Positions 53,851 to 61,467 of a stretch of DNA of 64,000 nucleotides are shown one piece after another. The notes below the pieces were generated by a model. It searched no databases. It saw only the letters and a list, made by a program, of their open reading frames with translations, and was not told where the DNA came from. The position numbers and the translations under genes are program-made. The stretch is taken from the NCBI RefSeq assembly GCF_025362475.1, contig NZ_JANYGH010000051.1, positions 1 to 64,000 on the forward strand. Reading direction: 5' to 3'. The first letter of the stretch is position 1; each line of letters begins with the position of its first letter. Source of the DNA: Mucilaginibacter sp. GTDB lineage: Bacteria > Bacteroidota > Bacteroidia > Sphingobacteriales > Sphingobacteriaceae.

Positions 53851-53885
53851 AAAGGCAACCTGCTAACGGGTTGCCTTTTTTTATT
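53851..53885. terminator. Bidirectional terminator
   Basis: A 10-bp stem (53851-53860 AAAGGCAACC with 53869-53878) followed by a T-run to 53882. It ends the plus-strand outer-membrane protein gene and, read in reverse, the minus-strand OB-fold gene. Confidence 0.8.
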
Positions 53886-53942
53886 TTAATGCATTTCAAA
53901 TTGATCTGGCCGACTGACCACTACCTCGGGTTGATCTTTAAA
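53886..53942 (-). other. Slippery heptamer and -1 frame extension of the OB-fold gene
   Basis: On the minus strand the zero frame passes through T-TTA-AAG (53942-53936), a canonical -1 slippery heptamer, and then stops at TAG (53923-53921). In the -1 frame the sequence continues GDQ-like as ...KDQPEVVVSRPDQFEMH and stops at TAA (53888-53886). That extension matches the usual C-terminal strand of this OB-fold family (a PxIVV-type ending), which the zero frame lacks. It is either programmed -1 frameshifting or a one-base loss in the T5 run. Confidence 0.6.
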
Positions 53943-54229
53943 AAGCTCAAAACGCCTGTAACGCACATGGCTTTACCTTTAATATTTGCCAAATCGAGCG
54001 TTACTTTATTGCCTTTTACTGCAACAGTATATTTTTGGCGGGGATAAGCGGCACCCATATTAAGCAGGGTAAGCGTATCGCTTACTATTTTTAAGGAGTA
54101 AACAGTATCGCACAAGGTGCCGGTTTTACCCAGCTTGGCTTTAAAATCAGCCGTGTTAAACTTATTTTGAGCACGGGCTGTGCCTGCAACAGCAACTACC
54201 AAAAAAGAAAGCAGTATGAGTTTTTTCAT
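53921..54229 (-). CDS. Secreted OB-fold protein, C-terminus apparently frameshifted
   Basis: Exported protein; signal peptide to about residue 20 (VAGTARAQ). The mature part matches small periplasmic OB-fold proteins of Bacteroidota: an LGKTGTLCDTVYS strand, TLLNMGAAYPRQKYTVAVKG and the penultimate strand GKAMCVTGVLSFL. In the annotated frame it ends abruptly (KINPR, 102 residues). One frame back, the DNA encodes the expected last strand QPEVVVSRPDQ and would end at 53886 with about 113 residues. See the slippery site at 53936-53942. The gene is otherwise intact. Ligand, DNA or otherwise, is unknown. Confidence 0.75.
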   Translation of the reverse strand: MKKLILLSFLVVAVAGTARAQNKFNTADFKAKLGKTGTLCDTVYSLKIVSDTLTLLNMGAAYPRQKYTVAVKGNKVTLDLANIKGKAMCVTGVLSFLKINPR

Positions 54230-54350
54230 AAGGAGTATTAATTACACGAAAAACTGCGAGTAACACTAATTTTTAATGGATAAGTTTAATTTATCCATTA
54301 AAAATTAGTGTTATTAAATTCAATTGCGGCAAACCCGCAAATATTCATGT

Positions 54351-54581
54351 TTACTTTTTTTTCTCGTTTTTATCGTCCTGAACCGGGGGGATGTCATCAT
54401 CAAGGTTTAATGTAAAGGCAGCCTCCGAGGCACGGGTAGCGGCTTCAATGCCGGCAGTATCGGCTACATCATTATCCAGCCGTTGGTTACCGGTGTCCTG
54501 GCCTTCATTCTGTTCATAATCATTACCGGTATCTTTTTCATCCTGGTTATCGTCAAGATTTGGATTTTCTGGAAGTGGCAT
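54351..54581 (-). CDS. Small acidic disordered protein, 76 aa
   Basis: Highly acidic protein rich in Asp, Glu, Asn and Gln (MPLPENPNLDDNQDEKDTGN) with a short Ala-rich helix (IEAATRASEAAFTLNLDDDI) and a lysine tail. There is no signal peptide or known domain. It diverges from the LpxH-like gene; 147 bases lie between the starts. Composition is consistent with a real but rapidly evolving gene. Confidence 0.55.
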   Translation of the reverse strand: MPLPENPNLDDNQDEKDTGNDYEQNEGQDTGNQRLDNDVADTAGIEAATRASEAAFTLNLDDDIPPVQDDKNEKKK

Positions 54582-54728
54582 AATTTCTATTGTTTTAATA
54601 TATCTTTTATAACCCTAAAGATAACCTGTTGTTTGCATATATGCATCTATATTCTTCACAAAAGCAGCGCGTTTCCAGGGGAAATACTCATTTTTTCCTT
54701 TCAGCCTTTAAATGTATTTTTGCCAGGT

Positions 54729-55502
54729 ATGCCAACCCGTAACAAACTTTATTTTGCTTCTGATTTTCATTTAGGCACCGGCGGATACGCTGCCAGCCGC
54801 GAACGCGAAGACAGGATAGTACGCTGGCTTGACAGCATAAAAGCCGATGCCGCCGAACTTTTTTTGATGGGCGATGTTTTTGATTTCTGGTATGAATATA
54901 AAGCGGTAGTACCCAAAGGATACATTCGTTTTTTGGGCAAGCTGGCCGAGCTTACCGATGCCGGTGTAAAGCTTTATTTATTTAAGGGCAACCACGATAT
55001 GTGGATGTTTGATTATTTTAAAAATGAACTTGGCGCAACTATAATCAGCGATGAATTAACAATTGAGCGGCATGGCAAAAAGCTTTTCCTTCATCATGGC
55101 GATGGCCTTGGGCCGGGCGACAACTTTTATAAACTGTTAAAAAACTTTTTTCGCAGCGGGTTTTGCCAATGGCTATTTGCCAGGGTGCACCCTAATTTAG
55201 GCGTGGGCATAGCCAATTACTGGTCAACCAATAGCCGCTTAAGTAATCAGAAAAAAGAAATACCCAAACCTGGTGAACAGGAATGGCTGGTTAGCTTTTG
55301 CCGGGAAGAACTAAAAACCAACTATTACGATTTTCTCATTTTCGGTCACCGCCATTTACCCCTGGATATACCGCTTAACGCCGATAGCCGCTACATTAAC
55401 CTGGGCGAATGGGTAAATTATTATACCTATGCCGTATTTGACGGGCATGAGTTAAAGCTGGAATATTTTGAAAAACCTGTGTCTGAGGGCCAAAATCGGT
55501 AG
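54729..55502 (+). CDS. UDP-2,3-diacylglucosamine pyrophosphatase-like metallophosphatase (LpxH-like)
   Basis: Calcineurin-fold hydrolase of 257 residues, probably cleaving UDP-2,3-diacylglucosamine to lipid X in lipid A synthesis. ATG at 54729 is preferred; the open frame extends further upstream, but that part overlaps the divergent gene and is unlike the family. Metal-binding motifs are ASDFHLG (D12, H14), MGDVFDFW, KGNHDMW, LHHGDG and FGHRHLP. Other substrates are possible for this superfamily. Confidence 0.85.
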   Translation: MPTRNKLYFASDFHLGTGGYAASREREDRIVRWLDSIKADAAELFLMGDVFDFWYEYKAVVPKGYIRFLGKLAELTDAGVKLYLFKGNHDMWMFDYFKNELGATIISDELTIERHGKKLFLHHGDGLGPGDNFYKLLKNFFRSGFCQWLFARVHPNLGVGIANYWSTNSRLSNQKKEIPKPGEQEWLVSFCREELKTNYYDFLIFGHRHLPLDIPLNADSRYINLGEWVNYYTYAVFDGHELKLEYFEKPVSEGQNR

Positions 55503-55713
55503 ATTTCTGGAGCAATTGGCCATATAAAGCCGGGCATTTGCTATAGCCTTACTATTTCAGCAGAACTTACAATCGCCTGAAAAAATATATGCACTAAAAT
55601 GCGTATTTTTGTGCGTTTTTTGAAGCAAGCCTGTAAACCGACCGAAACGTAACGCATTTCTTAGCCGGACCATCATCCATATAGCGGCTTCAAATAGCTA
55701 TTGAAAACAGATT

Positions 55714-56787
55714 ATGTTAGAGAAATTAGAACTGATATATCAACGCTGGAAAAACGTTGAAGGCGAACTGAGCAATCCTGAAGTAATGCAGGACATGAAA
55801 CGCTATGCCCAGCTGAATAAAGAATATAAAGACCTGGCCAAGATTGTTGACGAGTATAACATTTACCGCAACATCATGAGCAATATTGACAGCAATAAGG
55901 AAATTCTGGCTACTGAAAAGGACGAAGAGTTTCGCGATATGGCCAAATCCGAATTGGACGAGCTGTTAACTCAACAGGAAGAAAAAGAAGAGCAGATCCG
56001 TTTGATGCTGATCCCTAAAGATCCCGAGGATTCTAAAAATGCGCTTGTGGAGATCCGTGGCGGAACTGGTGGCGATGAAGCTGCTTTGTTTGCCGGCGAT
56101 CTTTACCGCATGTATATGCGCTATTGCGAAAAACGCGGCTGGAAAACCGAATTGGTTGATTATACCGAAGGTACCAGTGGTGGCTACAAAGAAATTGTAT
56201 TCAACGTAAATGCCGAGGATGCTTACGGTACATTAAAATATGAATCGGGCGTGCACCGCGTGCAACGGGTACCGGATACTGAAACACAGGGCCGCGTGCA
56301 TACATCGGCTGCATCGGTTGTGGTATTGCCAGAGGTAGATGAGTTTGATATTGATTTGCAGGTGAGCGATATCCGTAAGGACCTTTTCTGCGCATCTGGC
56401 CCGGGCGGACAGTCAGTGAATACCACTTATTCGGCCGTAAGGTTAACCCACATTCCTACGGGTATTGTGGCACAATGCCAGGATCAAAAATCGCAGTTAA
56501 AAAATTACGATAAAGCATTACAGGTACTTCGCTCAAGGGTTTATGAAATGGAGCTTCAAAAGCACCTGGAAATAACCTCTAAAAAGCGTAAAACCATGGT
56601 TTCAACCGGTGACAGATCGGCCAAGGTGCGTACCTATAACTACCCACAAGGCCGCTTAACAGAGCACCGTATTGGCCTTACCATATACAACCTGCCCGGT
56701 GTATTAAACGGCGACTTGCAGGAGATAATGGAAGCCTTACAGTTTGCAGAAAATGCCGAAAAACTTAAAGAAGGAACTGTAGCTTAA
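55714..56787 (+). CDS. prfA: Peptide chain release factor 1
   Basis: Terminates translation at UAA and UAG; 357 residues, full length. The GGQ motif is in ASGPGGQSVNTTYSAVRLTH (about 227-246), the N-terminal coiled coil is at 1-100, and IRGGTGGDEAALFAGDLYRMY lies at the domain boundary near residue 113. It is followed by two long tandem repeats rather than by hemK/prmC. Confidence 0.97.
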   Translation: MLEKLELIYQRWKNVEGELSNPEVMQDMKRYAQLNKEYKDLAKIVDEYNIYRNIMSNIDSNKEILATEKDEEFRDMAKSELDELLTQQEEKEEQIRLMLIPKDPEDSKNALVEIRGGTGGDEAALFAGDLYRMYMRYCEKRGWKTELVDYTEGTSGGYKEIVFNVNAEDAYGTLKYESGVHRVQRVPDTETQGRVHTSAASVVVLPEVDEFDIDLQVSDIRKDLFCASGPGGQSVNTTYSAVRLTHIPTGIVAQCQDQKSQLKNYDKALQVLRSRVYEMELQKHLEITSKKRKTMVSTGDRSAKVRTYNYPQGRLTEHRIGLTIYNLPGVLNGDLQEIMEALQFAENAEKLKEGTVA

Positions 56788-56840
56788 GAGAGCAAAAAGC
56801 TTAAAGCTAAAGGCCGAAAGCTTTTCATTGAAAATTTACA

Positions 56841-57031
56841 TTAAAGGCTTTTAGCATTATGCTTTAAGCCTTTTCCTTTTCCCAAAAAAAGCTTTCAGCC
56901 TTCCGCTCTAAGCCTTCTGCCTTAAGCTTTTTCGTATTTATATTAAAGGCTTTTAGCATAATGCTCGAAGCCTTTTCTTTTCCCCAAAAAAAGCTTTCGG
57001 CCTTCCGCTTTGAGCTTTAAGCTTTTTCGTA
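56841..57031. repeat. Two tandem direct repeats, 96 and 89 bp
   Basis: Unit 1 (56841-56936) and unit 2 (56943-57031) share most of their sequence, both starting TTAAAGGCTTTTAGCAT and ending GCTTTTTCGTA; unit 2 lacks a short internal segment. They are built from AGCCTT/AAGCTT-rich motifs. Related text appears at 17150-17178 and 58138-58165, so this is another dispersed family. The second unit ends 11 bases before the sulfite-oxidase-like start codon. Confidence 0.8.
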
Positions 57032-57042
57032 ACTTTAATACT

Positions 57043-57738
57043 ATGGAAGAGCCAGAAAAACTGAATCGTATTATTGAGGCCCGTATGAAGTTGAAGGCCC
57101 GGTTTGAGGAAAAGATGAAGCTTACGCCTTCTGTTGCGGATGATGCGCCACGCGGATCGGGCGGAATAAACCGGCATGGTATGCCGTCTGTGCCAATAGG
57201 GCAAACTATAACTGTAAAATGGCCGGTGCTTGATCTGGGCTATCAGCCCAATATACCTATTGATCGCTGGCGACTAACTATTGATGGCGCTGTTGAAAAC
57301 CCGGTAAAACTCTCCTGGAAACAGTTTATGGATCTGCCACAAACAAAAGACACCTCCGATTTTCATTGTGTTACCACATGGTCAAAACTTAATATGCCCT
57401 GGAAGGGTGTAAGCCTGCTTGATCTTGCCGCCCTGGTACATCCTCATGAAAATGCTACCCACGTGATGTGTTATGGATATGATACTTACACCACCAATAT
57501 ATCGCTGGAGGAAGCTTTAAAGCCCGACGTATTATTGGTGCATACTTTTGAAGGCCAACCACTACCAATAGAGCACGGCGGCCCGGTACGCATGATCACC
57601 CCACAGCTTTATGCCTGGAAAGGCTCCAAATGGATAAAGCGTATTGAGTTTTTAACCGAAAATAAATTAGGCTTTTGGGAAGACCGCGGCTATTCAAACA
57701 CCGCCTACCCCTGGCGTAATGACCGTTACAGTGATTAA
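57043..57738 (+). CDS. Sulfite-oxidase-like molybdopterin oxidoreductase
   Basis: Cytoplasmic protein of 231 residues from ATG 57043; the in-frame start at 57010 lies in the tandem repeat and is rejected. The Moco-binding domain shows the conserved ligand C109 in DFHCVTTWSKL, preceded by DRWRLTIDGAVENPVKLSW and followed by PIEHGGPVRMITPQLYAWKG. No signal peptide (Tat or Sec) is present, unlike MsrP/YedY. The electron acceptor and substrate are unknown. Confidence 0.9.
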   Translation: MEEPEKLNRIIEARMKLKARFEEKMKLTPSVADDAPRGSGGINRHGMPSVPIGQTITVKWPVLDLGYQPNIPIDRWRLTIDGAVENPVKLSWKQFMDLPQTKDTSDFHCVTTWSKLNMPWKGVSLLDLAALVHPHENATHVMCYGYDTYTTNISLEEALKPDVLLVHTFEGQPLPIEHGGPVRMITPQLYAWKGSKWIKRIEFLTENKLGFWEDRGYSNTAYPWRNDRYSD

Positions 57739-58168
57739 GCTGAAAGCTTTACAAAACAGCTTCATGGCCTTTGGCCTTTCAACTATGTAATTAAAAAGCT
57801 GTTTAAAAATATTTTCGACTTCTAATGAAGCACATACCCACGCGTCATAGGTAGGCACGAAGCAATCCCCGCCTTACGAAGTAGCTTTGCAAATCGGATC
57901 TGCAGAGTTCGGGATTGCTTCGTACCTACCTATGACGTTGTTGCAAAAAAAGCTTTTTGTCATCCTGAACGCAGTGAAGGATCTGTTGTTCGCCATGCTT
58001 CTTCGCCCTGTACAGCCAGCGAATAGATCCTTCGTTCCTCAGGATGACAAACCTTTTAAAACGTCATTTCTCCTTCAGAGTTTCGCGAAATTTTACAACT
58101 CGTATAACGATCTTTTTTGTTTAGAAGTCTCTCAGAAAAGAGCTTTTAGCTTTAAGCCTTTAGCTCCT
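57739..58168. repeat. Gene-free region carrying family C, family A and B-module repeats in a row
   Basis: Family C copy 2 is at 57843-57937, with arms CGTCATAGGTAGGCACGAAG and exact complement; both arms carry the AGGTAGG variant. Twenty-one bases later family A copy 5 occupies 57959-58048, with mixed arms and the forward loop CGCCATGCTTCTTCGCCCTG. The B module follows at 58061-58112. Apparent ORFs here are merely the repeat translated. Confidence 0.82.
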
Positions 58169-58678
58169 TTACGGTTTTGCTGATATTTTAGCAGATTGCT
58201 CCAGCTCGCTGCTAACCGAATCGTCAAAATAAAGGCGGTAAATAACCCATTCATTTTTGGGTTTATAAAACATAAAAGTAAACCTTAGCGGTTGTGTCTG
58301 GTGCTTTACAAGGTAACTGTAAAGTATTAAACTATTTGATGCCTTACGCTGCACAATTAAATCTTTACCCATATATGGGCCTATTATACTGCGGGTGGTA
58401 TCTATTTTAGTAATTAGGCGTACCAGGCTATTTGTATCAATAAGCGGATTGGTTTTAAATATATCAATCATCGCTTTTGTGGTACTCTCTTTATCATAGC
58501 TTTTAAAAAACTTTTCAATCAGTATAGTTGGGGTAATTAACCCTGCGGGAGTTTTAACTACAGTTTCGGTTTTTACCGCCGGTGTAGTTTGGGCTGACGC
58601 AGTGCCGCAAATGGCCGATACTAACAAGATAAAAGAAAAGGACTTTATGCCTTTTAAAAAGAGATTTCGCATGCTCAT
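58169..58678 (-). CDS. Secreted hypothetical protein, 169 aa
   Basis: Exported protein; signal peptide ends near ASAQ (residue 30). The mature sequence has an NTF2/DUF3887-like feel: ILIEKFFKSYDKESTTKAMIDIF, then a beta-rich C-terminal half (RFTFMFYKPKNEWVIYRLYF), but the match is not secure. It is divergent from the TIG/Kelch lipoprotein. No catalytic motif is visible. Confidence 0.72.
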   Translation of the reverse strand: MSMRNLFLKGIKSFSFILLVSAICGTASAQTTPAVKTETVVKTPAGLITPTILIEKFFKSYDKESTTKAMIDIFKTNPLIDTNSLVRLITKIDTTRSIIGPYMGKDLIVQRKASNSLILYSYLVKHQTQPLRFTFMFYKPKNEWVIYRLYFDDSVSSELEQSAKISAKP

Positions 58679-58774
58679 GGTGTTTGTGTGCCTAAAATAG
58701 GCAATTTATGCATAAAGGTGCTAAAGAGTAGGTTTCAATCGCATATTTTGTGAATAATAAATCACGAGATGTTT

Positions 58775-58808
58775 TTTGGTCAAAATAAGATGGGTTATAT
58801 TACCTTTG
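58775..58808 (+). promoter_or_regulatory. Promoter of the TIG/Kelch lipoprotein gene
   Basis: TTTG at 58775-58778, a 22-base spacer and TACCTTTG at 58801-58808, a full -7 match. It fixes the start codon at 58833 rather than upstream ATG 58776. Confidence 0.55.
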
Positions 58809-58832
58809 CCCAAACGAACCCCTTATCAAAAT

Positions 58833-60917
58833 ATGAAACGCTGTACAATCTGCCTTTTTACAATATTCTATTTTTTATTTCTGACATTTATAGGCTGTAA
58901 AAAGGATAAACCGGAGGTAATACAACCAGTAAACGGGCCTGCAATTGAAGCTAAATCTACAACTACCTATCCGGATGGAGGCGTAACTATCCAGGGCGAA
59001 ATACATCAATTGCCATCCGATGTAAAAGAGGTTGGTTTTGTAATTTCAACTGACAGTACTTTAGCTACTTACAGGCAAATGTACAAGCAAACATCGCCTA
59101 TCGCTATTGGCTCTTTTAAAGTTGATATCAATACAGGGTTAGAGAAGGGAAAAACTTATTTTTATGCCCCCTACAGCTTAACAAACACCAATCTGTATAC
59201 TGTTTATAACCATAAGTCTTTTATTTCGGCGGGTGGAAAGCACGTAAAAATCGGTTCCATTTCTCCGCTAAATGCCGATATTGGCGATACCATCACTGTT
59301 AAAGGTAAGTACCTTAATCAAAGCCTGCTTTTAGTTAGGTTCGGGATTCAATACGCCAGTGTTTATTTACATAATGACAGCACTTTAAAATTTACCATAC
59401 CTTCAAGTATTGATCAGATTACTCCGCTAATCACGTTTAATTACGGCAGTATAATAGATACGGTAACAAATAAATTTGTTTTAAATAAGCCTGTTATAAC
59501 CAGTTTTACACCAGTTGCCACTTTCAGGGACACCGTTATTATCAATGGCGATCATTTTAACCGGATACCTGAGCTAAATGAAGTGCATATTGGGAATATC
59601 AAAATACCGGTAGTAAAGGCCAATAGCAAACAATTAAAAATAGTTGTTCCTGATGATATGGAAACTGTTGTTAATTCACTAACAGTTAAGGCACAGCTTC
59701 AAACGATTATTGCAAACAATAAATTTAGCGTAAAGACTCCTGAAATTACATTCATAACCCCATCCGGTTATGCTAATGCAGTTAATGGCAACGGGGTATT
59801 GCGGGATATCATTACTATTAAAGGAAAATACTTTAATCCACTTGCTTATAAAAACCGCGTTTTTTTTGAAGGCAATGAAACCCAAATACTTAGCGGTTCA
59901 ACCACAGAACTCACCACAAATTTACCCCAGGGCCCTTACCCCCGCAAAAAGGCGACCGTGAAAGTTAAATTTCTTGATCAGGAAGTTACTTATCAATATG
60001 ATGTAACCCTTAAGGATACATGGGTGATGGTTGCCGGTGCGTTCCCTTTTGCAATATCCTCCACAGCCGGGGCTTTTACAATAAACAACAACTCATACGT
60101 GTTGGCCCCGCCAACAGAATCTGACTACCTGCATAAATCATTGTGGAAATTTAATGCTGCAACTTATACATGGCAGGAAATTAAAATACCATTTACTATT
60201 GATCACTGCGAAATAACCTCAACAGCCAATAAAGCCTATTTATATACATCTGACAAAACCAATAATTTTTGGGAATATGACCCCGCCTTGAATAAATGGA
60301 CGCACAAAGCTGATTACCCGGACAAGGTGCGTTATTCGTCAACAATGTTTTCTATAGGCAGCAATGTGTTTATTGGATTAGGTAACTATGCCGGGAATAT
60401 ATACGATAATAATCTTATCGCAAACAACACATTTTATAATTACGACACTATTACGGATACCTGGAAACAGGTGGCTGACTATCCGGGCAACGATCCGGGT
60501 GCACGAGTACGCTCAACTTCCCTGGTTTTAAATGGTTTGGCTTTTGTTGGTGGAGGGGCAATATACACACCCGATTACAAATTGTACAGCTACAACCCTG
60601 TTAACAATACCTGGAAAAAGGCTAATGATTTCAATATGCCAAAATTTGGCTGCTTCGCCTTTACTTATAAAAATACAGGCTATGTTTCCAGCGATCTTTC
60701 AGGCAATTTTCCTAATTCAACCTATCGTAGCATATACAAATACAATACAACAGGCGATAGCTGGACAATGCTTTCCGAAACCATTGGAGCTGCCTTTTTA
60801 GGCCCATCCGGATTTGACAACGGCTTTGCAATAGTGAATAACGGCTATGTATTTATAGCAGGGTCATCAGGCTCGTTAAATCCTCAGTTATTTATCGCCA
60901 AGGCAAGCGATCTTTAG
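58833..60917 (+). CDS. Surface lipoprotein with TIG/IPT and Kelch-type repeats
   Basis: Lipoprotein of 694 residues. ATG at 58833 begins the signal peptide; lipobox FIGC gives Cys about 22. Three IPT/TIG domains are recognisable by their starts: IGSISPLNADIGDTITVKG, ITSFTPVATFRDTVIING and ITFITPSGYANAVNGNG. The C-terminal 300 residues are Kelch-like propeller blades with W-E-Y-D-P/T-W motifs (FWEYDPALNKWTHKADYP, YDTITDTWKQVADYPG, YNPVNNTWKKANDF). A binding or adhesion role is inferred; no partner genes are adjacent. Confidence 0.82.
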   Translation: MKRCTICLFTIFYFLFLTFIGCKKDKPEVIQPVNGPAIEAKSTTTYPDGGVTIQGEIHQLPSDVKEVGFVISTDSTLATYRQMYKQTSPIAIGSFKVDINTGLEKGKTYFYAPYSLTNTNLYTVYNHKSFISAGGKHVKIGSISPLNADIGDTITVKGKYLNQSLLLVRFGIQYASVYLHNDSTLKFTIPSSIDQITPLITFNYGSIIDTVTNKFVLNKPVITSFTPVATFRDTVIINGDHFNRIPELNEVHIGNIKIPVVKANSKQLKIVVPDDMETVVNSLTVKAQLQTIIANNKFSVKTPEITFITPSGYANAVNGNGVLRDIITIKGKYFNPLAYKNRVFFEGNETQILSGSTTELTTNLPQGPYPRKKATVKVKFLDQEVTYQYDVTLKDTWVMVAGAFPFAISSTAGAFTINNNSYVLAPPTESDYLHKSLWKFNAATYTWQEIKIPFTIDHCEITSTANKAYLYTSDKTNNFWEYDPALNKWTHKADYPDKVRYSSTMFSIGSNVFIGLGNYAGNIYDNNLIANNTFYNYDTITDTWKQVADYPGNDPGARVRSTSLVLNGLAFVGGGAIYTPDYKLYSYNPVNNTWKKANDFNMPKFGCFAFTYKNTGYVSSDLSGNFPNSTYRSIYKYNTTGDSWTMLSETIGAAFLGPSGFDNGFAIVNNGYVFIAGSSGSLNPQLFIAKASDL

Positions 60918-61010
60918 TAAAGAGCCCCAAATGTAGGTTATATCACTTTGTTACCCGTGCTGTTGGGGAGCTTAAACAGGCAATCAGTATGACTTCGTTT
61001 TTTATAGTAT

Positions 61011-61093
61011 GCTATGGAATACGTACAAAGTAATCGCATACCGTACAGCGCGGACTTGCAGCGTTTGCGAATGCTTTGTACCTTACAATGCCA
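61011..61093. repeat. Decayed family C palindrome
   Basis: An imperfect inverted repeat: TACAAAGTAATCGCA (61024-61038) against TGCGAATGCTTTGTA (61066-61080). It has the same layout as the full copies at 42597 and 57843, but with many substitutions. Confidence 0.55.
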
Positions 61094-61135
61094 TGGTTAT
61101 ATAGCTATTTCTCTTTTGGGATTAGATTACACTAA

Positions 61136-61354
61136 TTACCTTTTTTTCAAAAACTCAGTCCTGAGCACAATGCTCATTCCATCTATTTTACAATCCACTT
61201 CCTGGTCATCATCGGTAAGGCGGATCTTTTTTACCAATGTGCCTTGTTTAAGGGTAGTACCGCCACCTTTAACTTTTAAGCTTTTAATCAGTGTTACCGA
61301 ATCGCCATCTTTAAGAATGTTGCCGTTGCTGTCTTTTACGTTTGATGTTTCCAT
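61136..61354 (-). CDS. PhnA-domain protein, 72 aa
   Basis: Small cytoplasmic beta-barrel protein corresponding to the C-terminal domain of PhnA/YjdM: VKDSNGNILKDGDSVTLIKS followed by LKVKGGGTTLKQGTLVKKIR and DGMSIVLRTEFLKK. The N-terminal zinc ribbon found in longer members is absent. Despite the historical name, involvement in phosphonate use is not established. Confidence 0.88.
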   Translation of the reverse strand: METSNVKDSNGNILKDGDSVTLIKSLKVKGGGTTLKQGTLVKKIRLTDDDQEVDCKIDGMSIVLRTEFLKKR

Positions 61355-61372
61355 TGTTAACTGTATAAAAAT

Positions 61373-61404
61373 AAAGAGCCCGGTAGTTGAATACGGGGCT
61401 CTTT
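61373..61404 (-). terminator. pdhB terminator
   Basis: A 9-bp stem (61373-61381 with 61396-61404), and on the minus strand the T-rich run TTTATTTTT follows. It lies 63 bases after the pdhB stop codon. Confidence 0.7.
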
Positions 61405-61467
61405 GTATATTTAAAATCTAAAGGCGACAGGAAATCCTGTCCATCCTAAAAATCATGTAATCGTGTA

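Noticed and set aside
57887..58183. A 98-codon plus-strand ORF containing VILNAVKDLL and FVPQDD
   Set aside because: It is the translation of the family A and C repeats; the same peptide text appears on the opposite strand at 29045-29281 where another copy lies. It is not a gene.
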